Assembly (NCBI GenBank): GCA_038252255.1
Contig: JBBSAM010000016.1
Span: forward strand, 38,385 to 102,384
Length of the DNA: 64,000 nt
From: Chersky-806 sp038252255
Lineage (GTDB): Bacteria; Actinomycetota; Acidimicrobiia; IMCC26256; JAENVU01
Direction of reading: 5' to 3'
Shown here piece by piece: positions 16,731 to 24,760 of the stretch. The position numbers and the translations under genes are program-made. The notes under the pieces were generated by a model that did no database searches, had not been told where the DNA came from, and was given only the letters and a program-made list of their open reading frames with translations. The first letter of the stretch is position 1, and each line of letters begins with the position of its first letter.

Positions 16731-17557
16731 TGAGCGCCTCCTGGGGGCGGAACGACGGTGATGCCCGCGCCGGCGCGCAGGTTGCACTCCTCGGCCGCCG
16801 AGCGACGATCGAGGGCGACGGCGAGCAACCCGTAGGAGTCGACGAGCACGACGAGCTCCGACGGCTTGGCCTCCGCGTAGGTATGCACCCAGCGGGCCAT
16901 GCGCGCCTGGCCGCCGAACCGCAGCTCCACGGATCCGCCGACGTCCACCCTGTGGGCCCGCAGCTCGGCGGGGTCGATGTTGAGCTGGCAGTTCCCGAAC
17001 CGGTCCACCCACCAGACCTCGCCGACGATGGCGCCGTCCTCCTCGTTCGGGAGCGACACCAGCCCGGGCACCATCCCGATCGGGTCGATCTCCTCGCCCA
17101 GTGCGCCGAGGGGCACACCGGACGCGAGGTAGCCGGCGGCCGGGGCGAAGATGTCGCGACCGGCGAAGGTCGGGCCGGGCGACGGCAGGTGATAGTCCTC
17201 ATTGGTGAGGGACACGGCGCGGGTGGAACCGCCGACCATCGCGACCGCCGGTGCGAGCAGCCCGTTGTCCGGTCCGAGGAAGACACCGGACTCGGTCTCG
17301 ACCGCGATCGCGCGCCGGTCGGTACCGACGCCGGGATCGACGACGGCGAGCACGATCCCCTCGGGGAGGTACTGCACCGCACGGACGAGCGCGAGCGCAC
17401 CGGCGCGGACGTCGTGCGCGGGGATGTCGTGCGTGATGTTGATGACGGTCAGCTCGGGCGCCAGGCCGAGCATGACGGCCTGGCAGATGCCCACGAACTC
17501 GTCGGCGTACCCGTAGTCGGAGAGGAACGAGACGAACTTCGGCGCTTCTTCGGGCAC
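16727..17557 (-). CDS. SAM hydrolase / hydroxide adenosyltransferase (DUF62 family)
   Basis: The family splits S-adenosylmethionine to adenosine and methionine and is related to fluorinase and chlorinase. The 276-residue product shows the N-terminal FLSDYGYADEFVGICQAVM with the conserved Asp, the VVDPGVGTDRRAIAV segment (about 72-86), GPDNGLLAP, FAGRDIFAP, and in the C-terminal barrel DRFGNCQLN. The hydroxide-type members carry Asp, Arg and His near these positions; HDIPAHDVRAGA and FAGRDIFAP fit. It is followed by a coupled 30-residue membrane peptide. Biological purpose in actinobacteria is not established. Confidence 0.88.
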   Translation of the reverse strand: MPEEAPKFVSFLSDYGYADEFVGICQAVMLGLAPELTVINITHDIPAHDVRAGALALVRAVQYLPEGIVLAVVDPGVGTDRRAIAVETESGVFLGPDNGLLAPAVAMVGGSTRAVSLTNEDYHLPSPGPTFAGRDIFAPAAGYLASGVPLGALGEEIDPIGMVPGLVSLPNEEDGAIVGEVWWVDRFGNCQLNIDPAELRAHRVDVGGSVELRFGGQARMARWVHTYAEAKPSELVVLVDSYGLLAVALDRRSAAEECNLRAGAGITVVPPPGGAQ

Positions 17558-17633
17558 GAGGCGAGGTTACGTCGGAGTGTTGCGCTCCAGCGGACCCGAA
17601 CCGAGATGAGACGCGACGGAGGAGGAGAGAGGC

Positions 17634-17822
17634 TTATTGGGTGTAGCGCTGGCCGAGGTACGCGTCGACGTCCACGTCGCGCACGCGGAAGGAACGCCCG
17701 ACACGGACTGCGGGGAGATCGCCGGCCTTGATGAGCCGGTAGACCGTCATGGTCGAAACCCGCATCAGCTCGGCTACTTCCTGCACCGTGAGAAAGCGCG
17801 ATGTCGAGAACGACTGCGCCAC
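17634..17822 (-). CDS. BldC-like MerR/excisionase-type DNA-binding protein
   Basis: A 62-residue protein made of one helix-turn-helix domain: FLTVQEVAELMRVSTMTVYR, then LIKAGDLPAVRVGRSFRV, then VDAYLGQRY. The GTG at 17822 matches the domain start; a longer frame upstream is low-complexity. It resembles BldC of Streptomyces and the small protein next to proC in mycobacteria. BldC represses early sporulation genes by binding head-to-tail direct repeats. Upstream on the minus strand there is TCGACA then TACGCT at about 17-18 bp, a plausible promoter, and the direct repeat CGTATGCGTATG. Developmental function here is unproven. Confidence 0.88.
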   Translation of the reverse strand: MAQSFSTSRFLTVQEVAELMRVSTMTVYRLIKAGDLPAVRVGRSFRVRDVDVDAYLGQRYTQ

Positions 17823-17899
17823 GCGGCCTAGCCCCTTCCTCCGTCCCGGCCGGAGCGTATGCGTATGTTCAGCACGTTGTCGAGTGTGGTGCTTGTGGC

Positions 17900-18730
17900 T
17901 CAGGGGGCGTCGGTGGAGTTTGAGAGGTTCAGCAGCGGCTCGAGTGCCGAGTAGGCGGACGCCGGGCGGCGCTCGTGCATCGGCACCACCGTCACGGGAA
18001 GCCCGCGGCAGGCGGCGAGGCCCAGCGCGATCGCATCCAGATCGGCAATGGCGACGGACTCGATCCCCGCGCGCAGCGCCCCGCCGGCATAGCCGCGGTC
18101 CCCGACGACGAGGTCCGGGTAGGGCACCGTGAACAGCAGCTCGTCGATGGCCTCGACGCCGGGATCGGCGAGCAGGGCGTCGCCGTCGGTCAGCACCGCG
18201 ACGCCCCCGACCCACCAGAGCCGGACCGACGCGCGGCCCGCCGCGTGGATCGGACCGGCCTCGCCGGAGTCGAGCAGGTGGCCGCCGGCCGACCGGCAGA
18301 GCCGGGCGAGCGATTGGTGCAGCGGGAGCAGGGAGGCCGGCCGGCTGGTCGCGACGAGGATCCGACCGCCCCGGCGCGCGACGTCGAGCACCCGACCGCG
18401 GGCGGCGACCACTCCGGCGAGCAGCCGATCCGGGTCGATCGCGACCGTCGGCTCATCGATGTTCCAACCCCAGACCTCCATGGCCGTCGCACGGAGCTCC
18501 GCGAGATCAACGCCCGCGAACCGATCGAGCCCGAGCAGCGCCGGTGGGTCACCGCCGATGACGCGCCGCATGACCGACAGGACCTCGGTTCGACCGAGCC
18601 GGTCGTGCTTCCCCGCGATCCGAGACTTCACCACGAGCGAACGCGGGCTCGGCCGGCGCGGCTCGTGGCGGACCCGCGCGACCGGCGCCTGCTCGAGCCG
18701 CGGCGGGCGGCGGGCGGCCCGACGACTCAC
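17900..18730 (-). CDS. Uncharacterised protein coupled to proC (phosphatase-like in related genomes)
   Basis: The GTG at 18730 overlaps the proC stop as GTGA and gives 276 residues, with a basic N-terminal 40 residues. Visible blocks are WWVGGVAVLTDGDALLADPG (about 160-180), LLFTVPYPDLVVGDRGYAGG and a C-terminal LPVTVVPMHERRPASAY. Similar proteins beside proC in actinobacteria are, from memory, annotated as phosphatases, but I cannot point to a classical phosphatase motif. It sits between proC and the BldC-like gene, an order shared by many actinobacteria. Function should be treated as unknown. Confidence 0.72.
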   Translation of the reverse strand: MSRRAARRPPRLEQAPVARVRHEPRRPSPRSLVVKSRIAGKHDRLGRTEVLSVMRRVIGGDPPALLGLDRFAGVDLAELRATAMEVWGWNIDEPTVAIDPDRLLAGVVAARGRVLDVARRGGRILVATSRPASLLPLHQSLARLCRSAGGHLLDSGEAGPIHAAGRASVRLWWVGGVAVLTDGDALLADPGVEAIDELLFTVPYPDLVVGDRGYAGGALRAGIESVAIADLDAIALGLAACRGLPVTVVPMHERRPASAYSALEPLLNLSNSTDAP

Positions 18731-19554
18731 GAGCCGGCTCCGGAGCTCGGTGATGTCGCACCGAGCTCGCGGGAGCGGTCGGTCGCCGCGGTCACCGCGT
18801 TGAGGATCGCACCGCGCATCGAGCCCTGTTCCAGCGCGCGGAGCCCCGCCGCGGTCGTGCCGCCGGGCGAGGTCACCGCGGCGCGCAGCGCCTCCGGTCC
18901 TTCGCTGCTGTCGACCAGCAGCGCGCCGGCGCCGAAGATGGTCTGGTGCACCAGCGTGACCGCGACGTCGCGCGGTAGGCCGTTGAGCACCCCGCCCTCG
19001 ATGAGCGCTTCCGCGAGCAGGAAGACGTAGGCAGGCCCCGAGCCGGAGAGCCCGGTGACGGCATCGAGCATCTTCTCCGGCACCCGCACGACGATGCCGA
19101 CCGCACCGAGGATCCGCTCGGCCCGCTCGAGGTCCGCCTCCCCGGCGTGGCTCCCGGCGGCGATCGCGGACGCGCCCCGGCGGACCAGAGCCGGCGTGTT
19201 CGGCATCGCCCGGATCACCGGCCGCCCGGGCACCGCGGCCTCGAGCTCGGCGATGGTGATCCCGGCGGCGATCGAGAGCACGAGCGCGTCCTCGCCGAGC
19301 GAGGCGAGCGCGGTGCCGAGCGCATCGCTCACGTGTTGCGGCTTCAGCGCGACGATCACGACGTCGGCTTCCGGCACGGCCCACGCCGGGCTCGGCACGA
19401 CCCGAACCCCCGGATGGTCGGCTTCGATCGCATGACGGCGGTCCGGGTCGATCTCCGCGACGGAGAGCGCCTCGGGCTCGAAGCCCGCGTCGAGCAACCC
19501 GGCGAGGAGGGCCTCGCCCATGCGGCCACCCCCGAGGAGCGCGATGCGGATCAC
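18727..19554 (-). CDS. proC: Pyrroline-5-carboxylate reductase
   Basis: NAD(P)H-dependent last step of proline synthesis. The GTG at 19554 gives 275 residues starting VIRIALLGGGRMGEALL, the Rossmann nucleotide motif. Other features are VVIVALKPQHV, RAMPNTPALV (about 113-122), and the C-terminal signature SGSGPAYVFLLAEALIEGGV near 165 with TVTSPGGTTAAGL-type sequence near 220. An in-frame extension of 33 codons upstream was not used because the protein family begins at this GTG. It is followed by an overlapping uncharacterised gene and a BldC-like gene. Confidence 0.94.
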   Translation of the reverse strand: MIRIALLGGGRMGEALLAGLLDAGFEPEALSVAEIDPDRRHAIEADHPGVRVVPSPAWAVPEADVVIVALKPQHVSDALGTALASLGEDALVLSIAAGITIAELEAAVPGRPVIRAMPNTPALVRRGASAIAAGSHAGEADLERAERILGAVGIVVRVPEKMLDAVTGLSGSGPAYVFLLAEALIEGGVLNGLPRDVAVTLVHQTIFGAGALLVDSSEGPEALRAAVTSPGGTTAAGLRALEQGSMRGAILNAVTAATDRSRELGATSPSSGAGS

Positions 19555-19799
19555 ACTTCGAGGGTACCGGCGCGTGCAACGCGCGGCCCGCCATTCGTTG
19601 CGAACCGAGCATGAACGCGGGTGGGCCCGAGGAACGATCGGCCTGCTTCGCACTTCCCCGAACGAAGCGAGCGTCCTGCACCTCGGGCCTCACCCTGCCG
19701 GCACCCGTCGGAGCCGACCGGGGTCACCGTACTGACCCTCGACCGCCAATGCAAACGGAGGCAACCGCAGGATTCCGGATGGAACCGGATGCTATGAGG
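19555..19799 (-). ncRNA. Leader of proC with candidate RNA structure
   Basis: The 245-bp gap between ybjN-like and proC genes has no gene. It holds a 9-bp perfect inverted repeat (19624-19632 with 19681-19689, GGCCCGAGG/CCTCGGGCC) enclosing a second 6-bp stem (19645-19650 with 19663-19668, GCTTCG/CGAAGC). On the minus strand the structure would lie 70-135 nt upstream of the proC start. I do not match it to a known riboswitch class; it could be an attenuator, the terminator of the mshA operon, or chance in GC-rich DNA. Confidence 0.3.
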
Positions 19800-20255
19800 T
19801 CAGCCCCCGCGGGGCCGGAACGCGATCGAGACCGCCGCTTGGAACCACCGTTCCGTGAGCTCGAACAGCACGCCGATGATCCGGTCGAGCTCCTGCTCGC
19901 TGAGATGCTCGAGCGCGACGCGACCGGTGAGGTAGACGTCGCCGTCACGGCCCAGGGAGAAGCGCGCCGCATAGAGGTCGTGGTTGCGACGCAGCAGCCA
20001 TTCGTTCAGCTCCGCGCGCCGCTCTCCGTCGTCCGGCGAGGGAAGGAAGTAGAGCTCGTACCGGAGGGTGCGTTGGTGAAGATCGAAGTAGATGGTGGCG
20101 GCATCGCGTCCGTCGCAACCGAAGCGCAGGTACCAACGGCGCAGCTCGGGGTCGTACTCGACGTGTTGCACGGACGCCTGCTCGCGTACCGGGCCCCAGA
20201 GGTGCGCGTCGATGAGCGCGTGAGCAGCGTCGAGATCCGCGTCGACCGGCGTCAT
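19800..20255 (-). CDS. YbjN-domain protein
   Basis: A 151-residue acidic protein with a YbjN / type III secretion chaperone-like fold: HVEYDPELRRWYLRFGCDG, AATIYFDLHQRTLRYELYF and a C-terminal helix LDRIIGVLFELTERW. The ATG overlaps the mshA stop (ATGA), so it is translationally coupled to it. In mycobacteria the gene after mshA (Rv0487) is also a YbjN-type protein, so the pair is conserved. Its molecular role is unknown; a link to thiol metabolism is only by context. Confidence 0.82.
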   Translation of the reverse strand: MTPVDADLDAAHALIDAHLWGPVREQASVQHVEYDPELRRWYLRFGCDGRDAATIYFDLHQRTLRYELYFLPSPDDGERRAELNEWLLRRNHDLYAARFSLGRDGDVYLTGRVALEHLSEQELDRIIGVLFELTERWFQAAVSIAFRPRGG

Positions 20256-21487
20256 TGACACGAGACGGGCTCGCGCGCCAAGAGGTCGGCGTACAACCTC
20301 CGCAAGCGGGCCGCGGTGATGCTCCAGGCGTAGCGACGTGAGCCTGCTTCCGCGTTCGCGCCCATCCCGGCGCTGAGCTCTGGCGCGCCCAGCAGCATCG
20401 AGACCGGGCCCGCGAAGTCGAGGGGATCGCGACCGTCGACGAGGAAGCCGGTGCTGCCGTCGACGACGAGTGAGCGCAGCCCGCCCACGCTGGCGGCGAC
20501 GACCGGCGTCCCGCACGCGGCCGCTTCGAGCGCCACCAGCCCGAACGACTCGGTCCGGCTCGGAACGAGGCAGACGTCCACCGCGCGGTAGAAGGTGGCG
20601 AGCCGCTCATGCGGTTGCGGAGGGACGAAGCGCACCTGGTCTTCCAGGCCGAGCGAGTGGACGAGCTCGTGGAGCCGCACGAGCTCGGCCGCGCCACCCG
20701 GCCCGCTGGGGCCTCCGACGATGAGGAGCACGGCGCTCGAGTCCTTCAGCGCGGCCAGCGTCCGCACCGCGAGGTCGGCGCCCTTCAACGGCTGGATGCG
20801 GCCGACGAAGAGAAGCGTGGGCCGGCTCTCGAGACCGAGCGCGACACGGGCCGCCCGGCGGTCCGTGGGTGCGACCGCGGAGAACACCTCGTGGTCCACG
20901 CCGGGCGGGACGATCTCGACGCGATCACGATCGGCGCCGTAGAGACCGACGAGCTGCTCGCGCTCGTCCGCGGTGGACGCGAGCATGAGGTCGGTGCAGC
21001 TGATGATCTCTTGCTCGACCCGGGCGCGTTGTTCGGGATCGTCGTCCATCCCGGCCTCGGCCTTCACGCGCGCCAGCGTGTGGAAGGTCGCGACGAGAGG
21101 GAGGTCCAGCACGTGCTTCAGCTGGTGGCCGATCGCGCCCGAGATCCAGTAGTTCGCATGGAGCGCCTCGTACCGGACGTCTTCGACGCTCATGTGATCG
21201 AGCGTCGCCTGCGCCAGCGGCTCGATGAGGTCGATCAGATCGTGCTTCGCCACGGGCTCGGGCGGGCCCGCGGAGAGGTGCACGACCCGGAACCCCGGTT
21301 CGATGTCCACCACTGCGGGCTGGCCCGGGTGATCCCGACGGGTGAGGACGTCACACCCGACGCCGGCACGTGCGAGTGCCGAGGCCAGCGCCCGCACGTA
21401 GACGTTCATGCCCCCGCCGTCGCCCGCACCGGGCTGGGCCAGGGGCGACGTGTGCACGCTGAGGACGGCGAGACGGCGCAACGACAT
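20252..21487 (-). CDS. mshA: D-inositol-3-phosphate glycosyltransferase (mycothiol synthesis)
   Basis: Transfers N-acetylglucosamine from UDP-GlcNAc to 1L-myo-inositol-1-phosphate, the first step to mycothiol, the main actinobacterial thiol. The 411-residue GT-B protein shows the MshA hallmark SVHTSPLAQPGAGDGGGMNV near the N-terminus, EALHANYW, ATFHTLARVK (about 136-145), FVGRIQPLKGADL (about 230-242), and the nucleotide-binding PSRTESFGLVALEAAACGTP. It is coupled to the YbjN gene downstream. It is a strong marker that the organism is an actinobacterium. Confidence 0.94.
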   Translation of the reverse strand: MSLRRLAVLSVHTSPLAQPGAGDGGGMNVYVRALASALARAGVGCDVLTRRDHPGQPAVVDIEPGFRVVHLSAGPPEPVAKHDLIDLIEPLAQATLDHMSVEDVRYEALHANYWISGAIGHQLKHVLDLPLVATFHTLARVKAEAGMDDDPEQRARVEQEIISCTDLMLASTADEREQLVGLYGADRDRVEIVPPGVDHEVFSAVAPTDRRAARVALGLESRPTLLFVGRIQPLKGADLAVRTLAALKDSSAVLLIVGGPSGPGGAAELVRLHELVHSLGLEDQVRFVPPQPHERLATFYRAVDVCLVPSRTESFGLVALEAAACGTPVVAASVGGLRSLVVDGSTGFLVDGRDPLDFAGPVSMLLGAPELSAGMGANAEAGSRRYAWSITAARLRRLYADLLAREPVSCQ

Positions 21488-21555
21488 ACCGGACGGATCC
21501 TAACCGTGGGCTCCCACGGCTCCTCCTTCCGGTGATGGGGCGCGTGATCGGTCGG

Positions 21556-21945
21556 TCAGGCGCCCCGGTCGACGGCCTCGGGCATCTCCCGCTCGCGTTG
21601 GAACGACCGGTAGATGTCGATCAGGGCCTGCTTCTGCCGATCGCTGATGCTCGGATCACCGTGGATCTGGGCCACGAGATCGCGCTCGTCTTCGCGCTCG
21701 TCCAGGATTCCGGCCCGGACGTACAGCGTCTCGGCCGAGATCTGCAGACCCCGAGCGATCGCCTGGAGGATCTCCGCGCTCGGCTTCCGCAACCCGCGCT
21801 CGATCTGGCTGAGGTAGGGGTTCGAGATCCCGGCGAGCTCGCTCAGCTTGCGCAGCGAGAGCCGGTCGCGGCGACGCTGGTCCCGGATGAACTCCCCGAG
21901 ATCGCGCAGTCTCGACTCGACCGCGTCCGCGGGAGTCGGCGCCAC
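21556..21945 (-). CDS. XRE-family transcriptional regulator
   Basis: A 129-residue protein with an N-terminal Cro/C1-type helix-turn-helix (LGEFIRDQRRRDRLSLRKLS, then ELAGISNPYLSQIERGLRKPS, about residues 15-58) and a C-terminal helical region (DRQKQALIDIYRSFQRERE). It resembles the mycobacterial protein Rv0474. GTG start, two bases after the RsiG-type gene stop, so both are in one transcript; mshA follows after 68 bp. Target genes cannot be inferred beyond the local operon. Confidence 0.86.
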   Translation of the reverse strand: MAPTPADAVESRLRDLGEFIRDQRRRDRLSLRKLSELAGISNPYLSQIERGLRKPSAEILQAIARGLQISAETLYVRAGILDEREDERDLVAQIHGDPSISDRQKQALIDIYRSFQREREMPEAVDRGA

Positions 21946-21947
21946 GA

Positions 21948-22463
21948 TCAGGCCTGGCCCACCGCGAGCCGCTGAGCGAGGCTCCGCTCGAGGCTCGCCA
22001 TCACGTCGTGGAGCGCGCTGCGGTTCCGGGACACGTCGCGCTCCAGGTCGCCGAGCTGGTCGATGGTGGTCCGGAGCTCGGCGTCGGAGAGCGTGGGGAG
22101 GTTGGCCAGGGTGCCGTCCGAGATCAGGCCCTCGAGACCGCGCTTGAAGTCGATCTCGGCCGCCGGCGTCAGCGGATCGGCGAGGCGGCTGGCCGCCGGA
22201 TCGGGACGCGGTGCGTCATCGGCGAGGATCTTCGGCAGGGCGCTGATCAGGTCGCCGAGCGAGCCTCCGGAGGCCCGGCGGTCCACCTCGGCCTGGAGGA
22301 TGTCGATGCGCGCCTGGGCAAGCTTGCGGACGTATGACAGCTCCGTCTCGATCTCGGCGCATTCCCGGTCCATGTCACGGACTTCGTCGAGCGAGCGATC
22401 TTCGAGGCCGGCGAGGTATTCGGGCGCGAGTACCCGGTCGATGCGACGCTGATGCTGAGCCAT
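21948..22463 (-). CDS. RsiG-type c-di-GMP-responsive anti-sigma factor
   Basis: The 171-residue helical protein begins with RRIDRVLAPEYLAGLEDRSL, as in RsiG, the anti-sigma factor of Streptomyces that holds sigma WhiG when bound to c-di-GMP. The RsiG signature E(x3)S(x2)R(x3)Q(x3)D is present exactly once, at E39, S43, R46, Q50 and D54. A second partial copy lies on the C-terminal helix: E141, S145, R148, then H152 and A156 in place of Gln and Asp. In Streptomyces RsiG both antiparallel helices carry the motif. ATG start. No WhiG-type sigma gene is in the window. It is co-transcribed with an XRE regulator. Confidence 0.85.
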   Translation of the reverse strand: MAQHQRRIDRVLAPEYLAGLEDRSLDEVRDMDRECAEIETELSYVRKLAQARIDILQAEVDRRASGGSLGDLISALPKILADDAPRPDPAASRLADPLTPAAEIDFKRGLEGLISDGTLANLPTLSDAELRTTIDQLGDLERDVSRNRSALHDVMASLERSLAQRLAVGQA

Positions 22464-22562
22464 GGTGAGGTCAGGCTACCGCGGGTCCGAAGGTGTTCCG
22501 GGCTGCGAATAATCGCGCCGACAAGGGGTACGGTCGAAGCACCCCGTGTGAAGGAGACGCCC

Positions 22563-23174
22563 ATGCCTGTGTACTCGCTCCCCGAGCTCCCGTACGGCTA
22601 TTCCGCCCTCGAGCCCCACTACTCCGCCGAGGTGCTGGAGCTCCACCACGACAAGCACCACAAGGCGTACGTCGACGGCGCCAACACCGCGCTCGACAAG
22701 CTCGACCAGGCCCGCACGTCGGATGACTTCGGGACGATCAACCAGCTGCAGAAGAACCTGGCCTTCCACCTCTCGGGCCACGTCCTGCACTCGATGTTCT
22801 GGGCCAACCTCTCGCCGGACGGCGGCGGCAAGCCCGAGGGCGAGCTGGCGGCGGCGATCGACGAGGGCTTCGGCACCTTCGAAGGTCTGAGGAACCAGCT
22901 CACCGAGTCGGCCCTGAACGTGCAGGGATCGGGCTGGGGTGCGCTCACCTGGGAGCCCCTCGGACAGCGCCTCATCGTCGAGCAGGTGTACGACCACCAG
23001 AGCAACGTCGGCCAGGGCGCACCCCCGCTGCTCGTGCTCGACATGTGGGAGCACGCTTACTACCTGCAGTACAAGAACGTGAAGGCCGACTGGGTGAAGG
23101 CGTTCTGGGAGATCGTGAACTGGCCCGACGTCTCGTCGCGCTTCGAGCGCGCCCGCACGCTGAAGCTGCTGTAG
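22563..23174 (+). CDS. Superoxide dismutase, Fe/Mn type
   Basis: Converts superoxide to peroxide and oxygen. The ATG at 22563 follows GAAGGAGACGCC and gives 203 residues, the standard length. Features are PELPYGYSALEPHYS at the N-terminus, the first metal His in LELHHDKHH (residue 28), the second in LHSMFW (76), GSGWGALTW, and the Asp-x-Trp-Glu-His ligand motif in DMWEHAYYLQYKN. Fe and Mn forms cannot be told apart safely by eye. It is transcribed divergently from rsiG, with about 100 bp between them. No signal peptide, so cytoplasmic. Confidence 0.95.
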   Translation: MPVYSLPELPYGYSALEPHYSAEVLELHHDKHHKAYVDGANTALDKLDQARTSDDFGTINQLQKNLAFHLSGHVLHSMFWANLSPDGGGKPEGELAAAIDEGFGTFEGLRNQLTESALNVQGSGWGALTWEPLGQRLIVEQVYDHQSNVGQGAPPLLVLDMWEHAYYLQYKNVKADWVKAFWEIVNWPDVSSRFERARTLKLL

Positions 23175-23180
23175 CCGACT

Positions 23181-23429
23181 TCAGGCTCCGCCGCTCACCG
23201 GCGGCAGCACGGCAACCTCGTCGCCGTCGTGCAGCGCGGTCGCGTCGCCGTCGGTCGGCTCCTCACCGTTGACCCACACGCGCGATGTCGCGAGCACCGC
23301 GGCGAACTCCGCGCCGTAGCTCGCCCGCGCATCGTCGAGCAGCTCGCCGAGCGTCGCCGCGTGCAGCTCGGCCTGAGATGTTCCCGCCGCTTCGCGAGCG
23401 CGGGCGAACAGCCGAAGCCTCACCGTCAC
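23181..23429 (-). CDS. MoaD/ThiS-family sulfur-carrier protein with extended C-terminus
   Basis: An 82-residue ubiquitin-fold protein (VRLRLFARAREAAG at the N-terminus, DGDEVAVLPPVSGGA at the C-terminus). MoaD and ThiS proteins deliver sulfur as a thiocarboxylate on a terminal Gly-Gly. Here the diglycine is followed by one extra Ala before the stop, so it would need trimming or does not act as a standard carrier. GTG start. It is convergent with sod (6-bp gap). Its partner enzymes are not in the window. Confidence 0.82.
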   Translation of the reverse strand: MTVRLRLFARAREAAGTSQAELHAATLGELLDDARASYGAEFAAVLATSRVWVNGEEPTDGDATALHDGDEVAVLPPVSGGA

Positions 23430-23481
23430 GCCTTCAGGTTGCCCCGGCGCCTGCGCACAACGTGGCCGCTCCGGGCTGCGC

Positions 23482-24333
23482 TCAGCTCGAGACTTCCGCG
23501 AGGCCGTCCTTGATCACGACCTCACCGTCGTTGTTGCGCGTCTCGAAGCCGAACACCTGGTTGCCGTTCTCCTCACCGGCCCTCCAGAAGGTGGTCGTGA
23601 TCGCCTGACCGGGGAGCACCGGCCGGGAGAAGCGCACGGCGAGGCGCTTCAGGCGGGTCGGGTCGCCCGCGCAGACCTCCTGCACGCCGGCCCAGGAGGT
23701 GAAGGCCATCGTGCACAGACCGTGGATGATGATCCCGGGCAGGCCGACCGACTTCGCGACCTCCTCGTCCAGGTGGATCGGCATGTTGTCACCCGACGCC
23801 GCGGCGTAGCGGTACGTCTGGTCGGTGTCGATCTGCTGGGTGATCGATCCGACGGGGTCGCTCGACTTCGTGGCGGCCTCGAGCTTGTGCTTCGGTGCCT
23901 CTTCGCCGCCGCCTTCCCCGTCGCTCACACCGCGGAAGAACGACGTCATGTACTGCTCGGCCACGAGCTCACCGGTCTGGTCGCGTGACTCGACCTTGAC
24001 CACGACGGTCGTTCCGTTCGGCTTGACGTGGATCCCGACCGGCGCGGCGGTCGAGCTGAGCACCATCCCCGGCGTGATCGGCTTGTGCAGCCGCATGTCC
24101 TGCTCGCCGTGCACCACGAGCAGCAGCACCTCGGGGGGTGTGACCCCGGCCATGGCACCGGCGATGGTGTCCCAGATCGGGACGACCGCGAAGACCGGCG
24201 GGGCGAGCTCACCGTTCTGGTGCGCGGCGATCGGGTCGTTCGTTGCCGCGGCGTACGCGATCGTGCGTTCCGCGTCCACCTTGAACTCGGGCCCTTCCGT
24301 CCACTGCCCCAGCTTCTCGACCGCGAACCCCAT
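23482..24333 (-). CDS. MaoC-type double hot-dog dehydratase/hydratase
   Basis: A 283-residue protein with two hot-dog domains: an N-terminal MaoC-like half (about 1-140) and a C-terminal half carrying the hydratase-type motif YAAASGDNMPIHLDEEVAK followed by GIIIHGLCTMAF. The family hydrates trans-2-enoyl-CoA in fatty-acid or polyhydroxyalkanoate metabolism. The ATG at 24333 follows AAGGAG. An upstream extension of 34 residues has low complexity and was dropped. No operon partner is apparent. Confidence 0.87.
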   Translation of the reverse strand: MGFAVEKLGQWTEGPEFKVDAERTIAYAAATNDPIAAHQNGELAPPVFAVVPIWDTIAGAMAGVTPPEVLLLVVHGEQDMRLHKPITPGMVLSSTAAPVGIHVKPNGTTVVVKVESRDQTGELVAEQYMTSFFRGVSDGEGGGEEAPKHKLEAATKSSDPVGSITQQIDTDQTYRYAAASGDNMPIHLDEEVAKSVGLPGIIIHGLCTMAFTSWAGVQEVCAGDPTRLKRLAVRFSRPVLPGQAITTTFWRAGEENGNQVFGFETRNNDGEVVIKDGLAEVSS

Positions 24334-24379
24334 GGCGTGCTCCTTCGGTGTGGTTGGCGCCCGGATGGTAGTGGGAGGG

Positions 24380-24733
24380 CTACTGCGGCTGCTCCGGGGA
24401 CGTGCCGACGTTCGTGCGGGCCTCGGGTACAGCATCCAGGCGAGCAGGGTCGATGGGCGCTCCGGTCACCTCGTCGATCCCGTACGTGCCCTGGTCGATG
24501 CGCTCGATCGCTGCTTCGATCTCGGCCAGCTCGGCCTCGAGGGATTCCAGGATCGACAGGTCCTTCTCCCGCTCGAAGGTGTCCGACCCGCTGTCGGCGG
24601 GGTGCTGGTCGTAGTTGGGCTCCGACTCGTCGCTTCCGACCTCCTCGTCGAGGTCGGTGTGGAGCTCACTGATGAGCCCGGTCACCCGGGTCCGCTCGCT
24701 CTCGAGCCGTTGACGTGCTTCGTCCGGTTCCAT
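24380..24733 (-). CDS. DksA/TraR-like protein lacking the zinc cysteines
   Basis: A 117-residue acidic helical protein. The N-terminal coiled coil (about 1-85) and the tail IDQGTYGIDEVTGAPIDPAR with VPEART have the spacing of the DksA/TraR C4 zinc finger (normally YGxCxxCGxPI...RLxAxPxA). Here the Cys positions are Asp and Thr, and the later pair is absent. Such proteins occur in actinobacteria and may bind RNA polymerase's secondary channel without zinc. ATG start. The loss of all four ligands is visible; the role is inference. Confidence 0.75.
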   Translation of the reverse strand: MEPDEARQRLESERTRVTGLISELHTDLDEEVGSDESEPNYDQHPADSGSDTFEREKDLSILESLEAELAEIEAAIERIDQGTYGIDEVTGAPIDPARLDAVPEARTNVGTSPEQPQ

Positions 24734-24760
24734 GCGGTCAGGCTAGCAACGGCGAACGAG

